A DNA stretch of 64,000 bases, from assembly GCA_020852275.1 (NCBI GenBank), contig JADZBE010000039.1, forward strand, positions 1 through 64,000, read 5' to 3'. This DNA comes from Phycisphaerales bacterium. GTDB lineage: Bacteria; Planctomycetota; Phycisphaerae; UBA1845. The translations under genes and the position numbers were made by a program. How positions within the stretch are numbered: the first letter of the stretch is position 1; each line of letters starts with the position of its first letter. Below the pieces are notes generated by a model. It worked only from the letters and a program-made list of their open reading frames with translations. It searched no databases and was not told the DNA's origin. This document shows, piece after piece, positions 1 to 8,172 of the stretch.

Positions 1-271
1 AGGAGGCGTTGAGGTCGATGTCGGTATCGTAGTATCCTAAGCCCTGCAGCGTCGCATCGTCTCCAGAGTCGTCCGGATAGCCGCTGTCGATCCCTTCCCA
101 GTTCCCACCGTTGTCCCAGTCACCGGACACGTTGGCATTCCATGTGTACGCCACGCGGAGCATCGGATCCGGGTTCGGCGCGGGCGCTCCATTCCACGCA
201 ACCCCGACGCACAACACCAGCAACAGCATCATCGCCGGCCCCAAGCCGGCGACCCACCTCTCATGTTTCAT
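1..271 (-). CDS. Secreted protein, N-terminal part only (runs off the window)
   Basis: The reading frame starts at ATG 271 with an AAGGA-like ribosome site about 10 bases upstream and stays open to the window edge (90 codons seen). The protein begins with a short basic stretch (MKHERW) and a hydrophobic segment around residues 10-27, a likely signal peptide. The mature part is rich in Asn, Asp, Gly and Trp (WNANVSGDWDNGGNW), a composition common in large planctomycete surface or beta-helix/autotransporter-like proteins. The C-terminal domains that would define its class lie outside the window, so no function is assigned. Confidence 0.7.
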   Translation of the reverse strand, partial: MKHERWVAGLGPAMMLLLVLCVGVAWNGAPAPNPDPMLRVAYTWNANVSGDWDNGGNWEGIDSGYPDDSGDDATLQGLGYYDTDIDLNAS

Positions 272-673
272 GATAGCTAATCCTTCATGAACTCCAACAA
301 GTTTCTGAATCTCAGGCCGTGAAGACTCGCGGCGTTGCCGAGAACAAGCGCCGGGAACCGAGTGAACCGGACTTGCCGTTGTGAATTCGAAGGTAGAGGG
401 GCCGCACCCAAGCGCGCAGAACGCGCCACAGTGCAAGGGCGGACCTCTGGGCGTCAGCGAGGTTGCGGGGGGGGGGGGAGACCTTGGTCACGGCGCAGAG
501 TGGCTGTGTTCGTCCGTCATCACACCCATACTTGCCGCCGCGACTATCGGGCATGGTTGCAGGACAGGATTCGAGCATGGGAGCCAGCCTCCCTGCGAGC
601 ACGGCTGTAAACCCATCCGAGTCATCGGCGGACCCGCTTATATGAGACTACACCATGAACAGGCGAGCGTCAA
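272..673. other. Non-coding stretch upstream of the beta-helix remnant
   Basis: No reading frame here has convincing protein features. A run of about ten G residues lies near 469-479, a place where slippage or a sequencing indel could break a gene. The leader and promoter of the minus-strand secreted protein must lie just right of 271, but no clear -35/-10 pair was identified. Confidence 0.4.
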
Positions 674-1018
674 GTGCAATTCAGGAAAACCCTATCACTA
701 GTTTGTGAAATCTGTCACGATCTGGATAGTGCCGTCTTGGCGCCAGGATGCGACTGCGGAAGGGATGACGCGCTGACTGAATCGGCGGCCCTCGACGGCA
801 ACCCGAGCATCCTCTCGGGACGTGTGGACCTCGGGGCGCATGAGAGCGTCTGCGGGAGCATCCAGGACTTCGATGTGGAGGCGCGCGAGAACGACTCCGG
901 CGGCTTCGACGCCATGGCCTCGATCAAGACGCACCTGCCCGACTGCCCCGCCGGGCGCGTGACCGTCTGCGTGGAGGGCTGCGGCGAGGCGCTCTGTCGA
1001 GAGGTGGATTGCCCGTAG
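674..1018 (+). pseudogene. 3' remnant of a beta-helix (choice-of-anchor Q type) surface protein
   Basis: The frame is open for 114 codons from a GTG at 674, with an in-frame stop just upstream at 656. From about codon 35 it carries LDGNPSILSGRVDLGAHE, which matches the DGNPR...G.VDIGAYE signature that closes choice-of-anchor Q / right-handed beta-helix repeats in planctomycete exoproteins. About 50 Cys-containing residues follow. The usual several hundred residues of beta-helix and the signal peptide are missing, and the first 30 codons do not resemble protein. A decayed 3' fragment is the simplest reading; a frameshift at the upstream G-run is another. Confidence 0.5.
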
Positions 1019-1229
1019 GAAACGCTGAAACGTCGAAACGTCGAAACGTCGCAACGTCGCAACCAGGACCCCTCACGCAAGTGAGGGGCATTCCGGCAGG
1101 AGGCTCTCCCCCTGCCCCCTCCCATGGAGAAGTGGGCCGGAAGGCCCTTCCCCTGCCCCCTCCGAAGGGGAGAGGGGAAGAGTAGGCCCTCCCTCTGTTC
1201 CCGCCCGTGGGGAGGGGGGGAAGTGCGGG
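1019..1229. repeat. Short tandem GAAACGTC-type repeat and CCCTCC-type palindromes
   Basis: About 1021-1063 holds roughly five imperfect copies of an 8-9 base unit (GAAACGTC / GCAACGTC). The rest, to about 1220, alternates C-rich and G-rich blocks such as CCCCTGCCCCCTCC and GGGGAGAGGGG. The same CCCCCTCC...GGAGAGGGG arrangement occurs near 45092-45128, so it is a dispersed spacer motif. It may act as a weak terminator for flanking genes, but there is no T-run. Confidence 0.5.
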
Positions 1230-2567
1230 CTAGTCGATCGGCGCCAGGCGGATGTTGCGGAAGTGGATCTCCGCGCCTTCGGACTGCAGCGCGATCTTGC
1301 CGGGCAGTTCGCCGACGTCCCAGGCCTCGTTGAGCGTTTCGCCGTTGACGTTCAGCGTGATCTTCGCGTGATCGACGATGATCTCGTACTCATTCCATTC
1401 GCCGAGGGGCCGCTCGGCGAAGTGGGTCTTCTTCGTGTTGCGGCCGTTGAGCCGCTCCGGGGCGGTCTTCATGGCGAACTCGTCGATGTTCCAGAAGTCG
1501 CCGGCACTTGCGCTCTGGAGCTGCGCCTCGACGCTCTTGGGCCAGACCTTGTCCGGCGCCTGCACGCGGAGGAGCACGCCGCTGTTGCCGGCCTGCTTGG
1601 TGATGGGGCTGAAGCGCCACTCGAGCTTGAGGACGTAGTTGGTGTAGTCGGCGGCGGTGCGGATGTATCCGGCGGGATTGCCCTTGCAGATGATGATGCC
1701 GTCTTTCACGCTCCAGACGTCCTCCAACTTCCCGTTGCCGTCGAGGTGGGCGACCCAGCCGGTCATGTCCTTTCCATTGAAGAGCTTCACTTCCTTCGGC
1801 AGCGGCGCGGAGAGGTCGCGGACGCGGATGTTGCGGAACCAGACGTCGTTGCCGTGATCTTGCAGGGCGATGTGCCCCTTCGGCAGGACGCCGAAGCCTT
1901 CATACGACGCGAACTTGCTGGCGGCGATCTTGTCCTTCCACTCCTGCGTGTCCGTGCGGCACTCGACGATCTTCACGCCGTTGAGCCAGTGCTGCAGGAG
2001 CCCGTCGCGCGAGAGGATGCGCGTCTGATTGAACTGCCCGGTCGGCTTGCAGACCTTTTCCGGAGCGGGGGCGTAGAGGTCGTAGAGCGAGCCGGCCGCG
2101 TGCATGTCGGTGGGCTCTGCGCCGTGCCCTGCGTCGTCGAGGATCTGATATTCCGGACCGGTCTGCCACGCGGTGTCGTGCTTCTCGGCCACGCGGTACA
2201 TGATGCCGCTGTTGGCCTTTTCGGCGACTTTCCATTCGAGCGTCAACTCGAAGTCGCCGAACTGCTCCGTGGTGATGATGTCTCCGCCGCCGCCGCCGGC
2301 CTGACAGCGGAGGCTGCCGTCCTCGACCCTCCAACCCTTTTCCGGGAAGGCGGGCTTCTTGTATCCGCGCCAGTTCTGCGTCGTCTTGCCATCGAAGAGC
2401 AGGCGCCACCCGGCGGCCTGCTCGGCGGCGGTGAGCGCGCCAGGCGATTGTGGCGAGGCAGGCGGGGGCGGCGTTGCCGGGGAGGGCGGCGCGGTCTGCG
2501 GGTTGGCGAGGGCGGCATGGGCGGTGGCAAGGAGGAGGATGACTTTGAGAGAGCGTGCGATCTTCAT
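1230..2567 (-). CDS. Secreted protein with two DUF1080 (3-keto-disaccharide hydrolase) domains
   Basis: A protein of 445 residues. It has a signal peptide (MKIARSLKVILLLATAHAALA) and a Pro/Ala-rich linker to about residue 45. Two copies of the DUF1080/laminin-G-like fold follow: about 53-250 (WRLLFDGKTTQNWRGY to HGNDVWFRNIRVRDL) and about 258-445 (VKLFNGKDMTGW to GAEIHFRNIRLAPID). Both end with the family's FRNIR strand. DUF1080 proteins are abundant in planctomycetes and are linked to hydrolysis of 3-keto-glycosides; here the protein would act outside the cytoplasm. ATG 2567 is preferred over TTG 2585 because a GAAAG site lies just upstream and the signal peptide then starts cleanly. Neighbours give no pathway context. 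Confidence 0.85.
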   Translation of the reverse strand: MKIARSLKVILLLATAHAALANPQTAPPSPATPPPPASPQSPGALTAAEQAAGWRLLFDGKTTQNWRGYKKPAFPEKGWRVEDGSLRCQAGGGGGDIITTEQFGDFELTLEWKVAEKANSGIMYRVAEKHDTAWQTGPEYQILDDAGHGAEPTDMHAAGSLYDLYAPAPEKVCKPTGQFNQTRILSRDGLLQHWLNGVKIVECRTDTQEWKDKIAASKFASYEGFGVLPKGHIALQDHGNDVWFRNIRVRDLSAPLPKEVKLFNGKDMTGWVAHLDGNGKLEDVWSVKDGIIICKGNPAGYIRTAADYTNYVLKLEWRFSPITKQAGNSGVLLRVQAPDKVWPKSVEAQLQSASAGDFWNIDEFAMKTAPERLNGRNTKKTHFAERPLGEWNEYEIIVDHAKITLNVNGETLNEAWDVGELPGKIALQSEGAEIHFRNIRLAPID

Positions 2568-2696
2568 GGTGATTGGCTTTCGCAAAACATGGCATCACGC
2601 AGGCAGGTCCGCGGCGCCGGCGGGCGATCTGCTGCGCGGTGAAATCGTACCTGTCGTCAGAACCTGCGGCAATGCGTACAATGCCCGGCGGGTTAC

Positions 2697-2887
2697 GTGG
2701 CACGGCTTCTCGGGTGGCATGGCTTCACGCGGTTGGGTGGCATGGCTTCACGACGGGTGGCATGGCTTCACGCGCAGCGGGTAGCCATGCTGCGGCGATC
2801 AGGGGAGCCTCATGCTCACGCCGAGTACGGCGAGAGCATGCCACCCGCGCACATGCTCACGCCGAGGACCGCGAGGTCATGCCACCC
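2697..2887. repeat. GGTGGCATGGCTTCACG tandem copies and CATGCTCACG palindromes
   Basis: The 376-base gap between the DUF1080 gene and ricT holds GGTGGCATGGCTTCACG at 2713, 2736 and 2756, with a degenerate copy at 2698. Two palindromic units follow at 2811-2846 and 2852-2887, beginning CATGCTCACGCCGAG and ending GCATGCCACCC or TCATGCCACCC. A reverse-oriented copy of the palindromic unit lies at 14689-14724, and a short piece (GGCATGGCTTCACGGG) lies inside the first tatA near 5384. No gene is seen in the gap. Confidence 0.8.
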
Positions 2888-2943
2888 GAAGGTGGCAGTG
2901 CGTACGCAGCGCGTCGCGTTGAGTGTATCGCTGGGAAGTGCAG

Positions 2944-4539
2944 ATGGTTCAGATCAGCATAGATGAAGCGCTCGCCTCGTTGCCGGTGATCGAGTCGCAG
3001 ACGCGCACGGGGTGCGGCTCGTGCGGATCGGGCGAAGGCGATTCGCGCTGCGGCAACGGGCTGGAGAAGATTTACCCGACCACGGCCGTGCGCTTCGGCT
3101 ACATGAAGCACATCGGCGAGTTTTCGTATGCGCCAAACATGCGGTTCACGTGCGGGGCGCGCGTGGTGGTGCAGACGTCGCGGGGGATGGAAATCGGTGA
3201 GCAGGTGTCGCTGACCTGCACCGGCTGCTCGAAGTCCGTGACGCGCGAGCAGATGAAGTCGTACGCCGACGCCAGCGGCGAGAACACGTTCATCTTCGAT
3301 GCGGGGCGGGTTCTCCGCGAGGCCAACCGCGCGGACCTGGCGGAATATGCACACCTTCAGAGCGTCGTTCCGCAGCATCGCGACCTGTGTCGTCGGCTGG
3401 CGCGGCAGCACGGGATGGCGATCAAGGTAGTGGAGTGCGAGCTGCTGTTCGGCGGCGAGCGGGCGATCTTCTATTTCAGCGCCGAGGGGCGCATCGACTT
3501 CCGCGACCTGGTGAAGGACCTTTCCGAGGAGCTGCAGACGCGCATCCAGATGGTGCAGGTCGGCGCGAGGGACGAGGCGCGGCTGCTGGCGGACTTCGAG
3601 ACCTGCGGGCGCGAGTGCTGCTGCAAGGTATTCCTCAAGACGCTCAAGCCGGTCACGATGAAGATGGCCAAGATGCAGAAGCAGACCATCGACCCGTCGA
3701 AGGTTTCGGGGCGCTGCGGCCGGCTGAAGTGCTGCCTGCGGTATGAGCACGAATCGTACGAGGAGCTGGCGAGCAAGCTGCCGCGGATCGGCGCGAGGAT
3801 TCACACGGCGCACGGCGACGGCGTGGTGGTCAATCGCCAGATCCTCACGCAGCTCGTGCAGATCGAAACGGCAGACGAGCGGCTCGTGACGGTCGTCGTG
3901 GAGGACATTCTTCCCGGCGAACCGGCGCGACTTGATCCGGGCGGCGCGCCTCGAATGTCGGGCGATGCGCCTCGAATGTCGGGCGGCGCGCCTCGGATGC
4001 GGGGCGGCGAATCACAGGGATCGGAACGGCCCACGCGGCGCGGCGAGGCGCCTTCCCCGCCGCGGCCCAGGGAGATTTCTCCGCCGGCTGGGCGGGTGGA
4101 ACGGCTCGGCGAGACGCCGCCTTCGACGGAAGGATCCCAGGAAACAGGGCCGCAAGAAATCCTGGCGGGTGAGGGCCCGCGCGCGGCGGACGAAGGTTCG
4201 CGGGCGACGGATGAGGGATCGCGCACGACGGATGCGCCGCGCCCCGCGCGTGAGTCGGGACGTGGAGAGCGCCCCCGCAGACCGACGCGGCGGCGCATCG
4301 TGGGTCGGCAGGTCGGCCCGTCGCGCGAGGGCGCGCCGCCGCGCGAGGGCGCGTCGCCGCCGGCCCCCAACGCGGAGGATTCGCAGGGTCCGAAAACGGA
4401 TGCCCCCGAGACCGGGCAGCCCCCCCGCGGCGAAGGCGGCGTGCGTCGCTTCCGGCGACGGAAGCACCGCGGCGGACCTCGGCCCGGCTCGCCGCCTTCC
4501 GGCGGCGCGGGAGGATCGCCGCCTCCGGAAGGCGCTTGA
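2944..4539 (+). CDS. ricT: RicT/YaaT-like PSP1 protein with a long disordered tail
   Basis: A protein of 531 residues. Residues about 40-320 form the PSP1/RicT (YaaT) core: IYPTTAVRFGYMKHIGEFSY, the Cys-rich CGRECCCKVFLKTLKPVTMKM, then VSGRCGRLKCCLRYEHESY. In Firmicutes RicT binds iron-sulfur clusters with these cysteines and, with RicA/RicF, affects RNase Y processing and development; its role in planctomycetes is not established. About 200 further residues are rich in Gly, Pro, Arg and Glu, with near-repeats of GGAPRMSGD and DEGSRATDEG, and look unstructured and nucleic-acid-binding-like. ATG 2944 is preferred (GGGAAG upstream) over GTG 2923. The next gene starts 33 bases after the stop, suggesting an operon. 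Confidence 0.85.
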   Translation: MVQISIDEALASLPVIESQTRTGCGSCGSGEGDSRCGNGLEKIYPTTAVRFGYMKHIGEFSYAPNMRFTCGARVVVQTSRGMEIGEQVSLTCTGCSKSVTREQMKSYADASGENTFIFDAGRVLREANRADLAEYAHLQSVVPQHRDLCRRLARQHGMAIKVVECELLFGGERAIFYFSAEGRIDFRDLVKDLSEELQTRIQMVQVGARDEARLLADFETCGRECCCKVFLKTLKPVTMKMAKMQKQTIDPSKVSGRCGRLKCCLRYEHESYEELASKLPRIGARIHTAHGDGVVVNRQILTQLVQIETADERLVTVVVEDILPGEPARLDPGGAPRMSGDAPRMSGGAPRMRGGESQGSERPTRRGEAPSPPRPREISPPAGRVERLGETPPSTEGSQETGPQEILAGEGPRAADEGSRATDEGSRTTDAPRPARESGRGERPRRPTRRRIVGRQVGPSREGAPPREGASPPAPNAEDSQGPKTDAPETGQPPRGEGGVRRFRRRKHRGGPRPGSPPSGGAGGSPPPEGA

Positions 4540-4571
4540 CGAAACGGCGAATCCCGCTATCCGTTACAACC

Positions 4572-5090
4572 ATGTCTTCGACATCCACCCCGCACACGCC
4601 CGATGCCGCGACGGACGCCGCTCCCGCCTACCACCCGGCGGCGCTGACGTTTCTGCGCGAAGGGCTGTCGGCCACGATCGAGCAGGTCCACGGACCGCTG
4701 TCCCCGGCGTTTCAGTACCTCGCCAAGTACCTGGAGGACCACGAGCTGGGATGGGACGATCTTGGCGGTCTGCTGGACAGCGGCAAGGCCCCGGCGCGCG
4801 TGGCGTCGGCGATTGCGATGATCGGCGGCGTGGACAAGCTTAACCGCCACGTGCGCGGCAGCGACCTGTGCTGGGGGTTGAGGGATCTCGCTTTGAAGCA
4901 GTGGGGTCTGCTGGCGCGGTCGGTGCTCCAGCGGTGGGGCGTTCGGGAAACCCTCGACTTCGGTCGCCTGGTTTACGCGGCGATTGAAGCCGGTCAGATG
5001 CAGAAGCAGCCGAGCGATTCGATCGACGATTTCAAGGACGTGTACGAATTCAAGGCCGCTCTTGACGGCGCGTTTCGCATTCAGATGTGA
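4572..5090 (+). CDS. Minf_1886 family (Planctomycete/Verrucomicrobia-restricted) protein
   Basis: A protein of 172 residues from ATG 4572; a TTG-started version at 4536 would overlap the ricT stop. The middle and end follow the Minf_1886 (TIGR04138-type) pattern: a FLREGLSATIEQ-like start, HVRGSDLCWGLRDLALKQWGLLARSVLQRWGVRETLDFGRLVY, and an acidic aromatic tail around DDFKDVYEF. The family is confined to Planctomycetes, Verrucomicrobia and relatives and has no known biochemical role. It appears cytoplasmic, with no signal peptide or membrane segment. Proximity to ricT suggests co-transcription. Confidence 0.8.
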   Translation: MSSTSTPHTPDAATDAAPAYHPAALTFLREGLSATIEQVHGPLSPAFQYLAKYLEDHELGWDDLGGLLDSGKAPARVASAIAMIGGVDKLNRHVRGSDLCWGLRDLALKQWGLLARSVLQRWGVRETLDFGRLVYAAIEAGQMQKQPSDSIDDFKDVYEFKAALDGAFRIQM

Positions 5091-5138
5091 GCGCGGATGC
5101 CGACAGCCCGTGGCGGAACTCGAGAGGGAGCATGGGGA

Positions 5139-5246
5139 CCGTCATCCGCGCGCAGGCGGGGGTCCCAAGGGCACGGGAAAACGCTGGATTCCCGCCTCCG
5201 CGGGAATGACGAAACTGAATTCCCGCCTTTGCGGGAATGACGGGCG
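5139..5246. repeat. REP-like palindromes (GCGGGAATGAC family)
   Basis: Three palindromic units with the motif GGATTCCCGCCTnnGCGGGAATGAC or a G-rich variant (GCGCAGGCGGGGGTCCC). The same family occurs at 6016-6122, 19669-19712 and 47769-47873. These resemble the widespread intergenic REP-type repeats built on GTCATTCCCGC. No transposase was found nearby. Confidence 0.8.
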
Positions 5247-5311
5247 TCGCCTATCGCGACAGGTTGCTGACGGGCGGGCGAAGCGGTGCACGCGGCGCAG
5301 GCTTCTTCAGC

Positions 5312-5626
5312 TCATCGCCCCACCGGCGCGGCGCTTTCTTCCTTGCTCTCCGCCTTCGCGCCGGGCGACGGGTCCGTGCCGGGCATGGCTTCACGGGTCG
5401 TCCCGGCGGGCAGACTGTTCGCGGCCTTGGGCGGCTCGATTATCAGCGGCGCCTGGACGTCGTCCTTCACGTCCTGCATGCCCTTCTTGAACTCCACGAT
5501 GCTCTTGCCGAAGGACCGGGCCACTTCCGGCAAGCGCCGACCGAAGAGCAGGAGCGCGACCAGCAGGATCGCGATCCACTCGGAGCCGCCGGGCAAACCC
5601 AAGATGGCCAGCAGGTTCATATCCAT
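5312..5626 (-). CDS. tatA: Twin-arginine translocase subunit TatA/TatE type (long tail)
   Basis: A protein of 104 residues: a short periplasmic start, a single membrane helix (SEWIAILLVALLLFG), then the TatA hinge and amphipathic helix (RRLPEVARSFGKSIVEFKKGMQD). The tail of about 50 residues is rich in Pro, Ala, Glu and Lys. Proteins of this type form the pore of the Tat pathway, which exports folded proteins across the cytoplasmic membrane. The start at 5626 has a strong GGAGG site 7 bases upstream. The second TatA-like gene ends 56 bases upstream, so the two are tandem paralogues. A dispersed repeat piece (GGCATGGCTTCACGGG) lies inside the coding tail near 5384-5399. Confidence 0.9.
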   Translation of the reverse strand: MDMNLLAILGLPGGSEWIAILLVALLLFGRRLPEVARSFGKSIVEFKKGMQDVKDDVQAPLIIEPPKAANSLPAGTTREAMPGTDPSPGAKAESKEESAAPVGR

Positions 5627-5682
5627 AAGCTCGCCTCCGTTGCAGGCCGCGAAGCCCTTGCCGGGCGCGGCGTTCGAAACGC

Positions 5683-5877
5683 TCAGGGACGGAACTCGTC
5701 CTGCGCGTCCTTGATGCCTTTCTTGAACTCCGCGATGCTCTTGCCGACGGACCGGGCGATTTCCGGCAGCCGCCCTCCGAAAAAGAGCAGCCCCACCAGC
5801 AGAATCACCAGCCACTCGGTGCTGCCGGGCATTTCCAGAAAGGCGAGCAGGTCGGTTCTCACCATCGTCGTATCCAT
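5683..5877 (-). CDS. tatA: Second TatA/TatE-type translocase subunit (short)
   Basis: A protein of 64 residues with the same plan as its neighbour: a membrane helix (STEWLVILLVGLLFFGG) followed by RLPEIARSVGKSIAEFKKGIKDAQDEF. It ends right after the amphipathic helix, whereas the downstream paralogue has a 50-residue tail. The two probably arose by tandem duplication and may serve as TatA and TatE/B-like partners; tatC is not in the window. ATG 5877 is used; the next Met (residue 5) is a possible alternative. No clear ribosome site is visible for either. Confidence 0.88.
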   Translation of the reverse strand: MDTTMVRTDLLAFLEMPGSTEWLVILLVGLLFFGGRLPEIARSVGKSIAEFKKGIKDAQDEFRP

Positions 5878-6340
5878 CGAACTTGACGCGATTGACGGTG
5901 GCCGCGGCCGATCAGGCGCGCCTCGCGGCCCTTGCCGACAATCCGCTCCGGATTATAGATCGACCGCCTTGCCGACTCAAATTGAGGCTTGCCGGCGCCA
6001 GGTGAAAGGGGGCGTGCGTCATTCCCGCGCAGGCGGGAATCCAGCCGGCGGCCCGGGAAGAGACGAGGATCCTGCAGTCTTCCCGGGCGTACGGGACCCC
6101 CGCCTGCGCGGGGGTGACGGACCCCAAGTCCAGTTTCGAGTTCCACCGCGGGCTGCTGAGCAAGTTCGAGCGTTTCGGCGGCCTACGGACCGCGTCAATC
6201 GAGGCCCTGACGATGCCCTAACTTTTTTCTAATTCACCCTTGCATCGCAGCGGCGGATCGGGTAGAACCGGTTGAACAGGCGAGGCGGGCGGCCCGGCGG
6301 CGGGCGCGTCCCGGCCTGATGAATACGGGGTGATCGGGAC
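5878..6340. repeat. Spacer with a composite REP element
   Basis: Positions 6016-6122 hold an imperfect inverted element of about 107 bases. One end reads GCGTCATTCCCGCGCAGGCG and the other GCCTGCGCGGGGGTGACGG, with a CCCGGGAAGA...TCTTCCCGGG palindrome in the middle. It belongs to the same family as 5139-5246. The rest of the gap shows no gene. Confidence 0.75.
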
Positions 6341-7249
6341 ATGTCGCTGCTGGTTACGGGGAGCATCGGGATCGACACGGTGATCACGCCGTTCGGTCAC
6401 GCGGAGGGCGTGCTGGGCGGGTCGGCGGTGTACTTCTCGCTCTCCGCCTCGCAGTTCACGCCGGTGCGGCTGGTTGGCGCCGTGGGCGATGATTTCCCGG
6501 CGGAGTTTCGCCGCGTGTTCGATCACAAGCCGATCGACCTCGCCGGGTTGGAGGTTCGTCGCGGGAGCCGGACGTTTCGCTGGTCCGGCAAGTTTGAAGG
6601 CGCGATGAACGAGGCCGAAACGCTCAACGTTCACCTGAACGTGCTGGCGGAGGCGCCGCCGGAGGTGCCGCCCGCCTTCCTCGACAGCCGGCTGGTCTTC
6701 CTCGCCAACACGCACCCGGCGCTGCAAAAGGCGCTGATCCAGAAACTGCACCAGCCGAGGCTGATCGTCTGTGACACCATGAACCACTGGATCCGCACCG
6801 AGCGGGACGCGCTGCTCGATGTGCTTTCGCGGGTCAGCGGCGTCATCCTCAACGACGCGGAGGCGCGCGAGCTGACGGAGGTCATCAACCTCATCGAGGC
6901 CGCCGAGAAGCTGCTGGCGCTGGGTCCGAAGTTCGTCATCATTAAGAAGGGCGAGCACGGATGCCTTCTGATGAGCGAGCAGGGGCCGACGTCCGTGCCC
7001 GCGTTTCCGACGAAGGACGTGCGCGATCCCACGGGCGCGGGGGACAGCTTCGCGGGCGGCGTGATGGGCTACCTCGGGGATTGCGAGCGGATCGACGGTC
7101 CCGCGCTGCGCCGGGCGGTGGCGCGGGGCACGGTGATGGCGTCGTTTGCGATCGAGGATTTTTCAGTGGGGCGCGTGCAGTCGCTGGCGCGCGGGGAGGT
7201 GGACGCGAGGGTCGGGCAGTACCTGCGGATGCTGCGGTTGGAGGAGTGA
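6341..7249 (+). CDS. PfkB-family sugar/nucleoside kinase
   Basis: A protein of 302 residues, the normal size for the family. It has the N-terminal GSIGIDTV and GGSAVYFSLSA (PfkB signature 1 region) and the C-terminal signature DPTGAGDSFAGGVMGYL (about 229-245), in which the Asp of GAGD is the catalytic base. NDAEARELT and FVIIKKGEHG are typical of ribokinase-like folds. It should phosphorylate a sugar or nucleoside with ATP in the cytoplasm; the substrate cannot be told from sequence and the neighbours (tatA, thpR) do not help. Confidence 0.88.
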   Translation: MSLLVTGSIGIDTVITPFGHAEGVLGGSAVYFSLSASQFTPVRLVGAVGDDFPAEFRRVFDHKPIDLAGLEVRRGSRTFRWSGKFEGAMNEAETLNVHLNVLAEAPPEVPPAFLDSRLVFLANTHPALQKALIQKLHQPRLIVCDTMNHWIRTERDALLDVLSRVSGVILNDAEARELTEVINLIEAAEKLLALGPKFVIIKKGEHGCLLMSEQGPTSVPAFPTKDVRDPTGAGDSFAGGVMGYLGDCERIDGPALRRAVARGTVMASFAIEDFSVGRVQSLARGEVDARVGQYLRMLRLEE

Positions 7250-7351
7250 GGGACTGCCGGCGCGGGGACTTGCACGACGTCATGATTCCGCATCCGCGAC
7301 GAGGGATTGGCAGCGGCGCTTCTGACCAGGCGCTGACGCCGGCACGGCAAC

Positions 7352-7939
7352 ATGATTCCGCATCAGCAGACGTTTCGATTGTTCGTGGCCATGGAGCTTT
7401 CACCGGGCGGAAAGCTTCGGCTGAAACGCGTGCAGAAGGAGCTGGCGCCCCGATGCCCGGACGTGCGCTGGACAGGGGATGAGCAGCTTCACCTGACCGT
7501 GCGGTTCATCGGCGACGCGCCGGTGGGGCACGTGGAGGCGATCGCGCGGGAGTTGACGGCGTGTGCCGCCGCGGCCGAGCCGTTCGACATGGCCGTCGAG
7601 GGCGTGGGGTGTTTTCCGGCGGCGGGACGGGTGCGCGTGGTGTGGGCGGGTGTGAAAGAGGAGGGCGGCGTGCTTCTCCCGTTGGCGGAGGCCATCGACG
7701 CGGGCTTGACGCGTCTGGGCTACCCGTCGGACGGAAAGCCTTTTCGCCCGCACGTGACGCTGGGGCGGGTGAAGGAGGATCGCTCGCGCGGCGAGCTGCG
7801 TGGCGTAATCGAGGCGGCCGGACTGTCGCCGAGCATGGAATGCGTGGATGAGCTGGTGCTGATCGCGTCGGACTTGTCCTCGCGCGGTCCGCGGTACAGC
7901 GTGATCAGCACGCACGCGCTTGGGGGGGAATGCGGGTAG
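7352..7939 (+). CDS. thpR: RNA 2',3'-cyclic phosphodiesterase (ThpR/LigT, 2H family)
   Basis: A protein of 195 residues with both 2H phosphoesterase motifs: HLTVRF (about 47-52) and HVTLGR (about 134-139). It also has the RLFVAMEL opening and the VRWTGDEQLHLTVRFIG block of the LigT/ThpR group. These enzymes open 2',3'-cyclic phosphates on RNA ends and can ligate tRNA halves in vitro. The start is not well supported: ATG 7352 is in a 14-base direct repeat (CATGATTCCGCATC) also present at 7280. The last Gly codon and stop (7934-7939) lie inside the 8-base tandem repeat that follows. Confidence 0.88.
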   Translation: MIPHQQTFRLFVAMELSPGGKLRLKRVQKELAPRCPDVRWTGDEQLHLTVRFIGDAPVGHVEAIARELTACAAAAEPFDMAVEGVGCFPAAGRVRVVWAGVKEEGGVLLPLAEAIDAGLTRLGYPSDGKPFRPHVTLGRVKEDRSRGELRGVIEAAGLSPSMECVDELVLIASDLSSRGPRYSVISTHALGGECG

Positions 7940-8061
7940 TCGGGTAGTCGGGTAGTCGGGTAGTCGGGTAGTCGGGTAGTCGGGTAGTCGGGTAGTCGGG
8001 TAGTCGGGTAGTCGGGTACTCGGGTAGTCGGGTAGTCGGGGACTCGGATGTTCAGGTGCTC
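7934..8061. repeat. 8-base tandem repeat, about 14 units of GGGTAGTC
   Basis: Units run without gaps from 7934 to 8045. The eleventh is GGGTACTC and the last GGGGACTC; two further degenerate copies (GGATGTTC, AGGTGCTC) extend to 8061. The first unit contains the thpR stop codon. The pattern is a simple-sequence repeat that expanded by slippage and is decaying at its downstream edge. It is not a CRISPR array, as there are no spacers. Confidence 0.95.
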
Positions 8062-8120
8062 GGAGCCTGTGAAGACTGAATCGGGAATCGGGGATCGTGA
8101 ATCGGCGAACGGTTATCGTG

Positions 8121-8172
8121 GAGCAATCGCTTCTGGCTGGAGGGGAGTAACCTCTCAGTGGAGCGATTGCTC
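8121..8172. promoter_or_regulatory. Inverted repeat upstream of recA
   Basis: GAGCAATCGCT (8121-8131) and AGCGATTGCTC (8162-8172) form an 11-base perfect inverted repeat around a GAGG...CCTC inner stem. It ends 76 bases before the recA start. There is no T-run, so it is not an intrinsic terminator; it could be an operator, a leader RNA hairpin or a mobile palindrome. Further AGCAGCCAGCAG-like repeats follow at 8176-8210. No canonical LexA box was recognised. Confidence 0.5.

Noticed and set aside
7934..8061. CRISPR array
   Set aside because: Units are 8 bases, back to back, with no spacers and no cas genes nearby.
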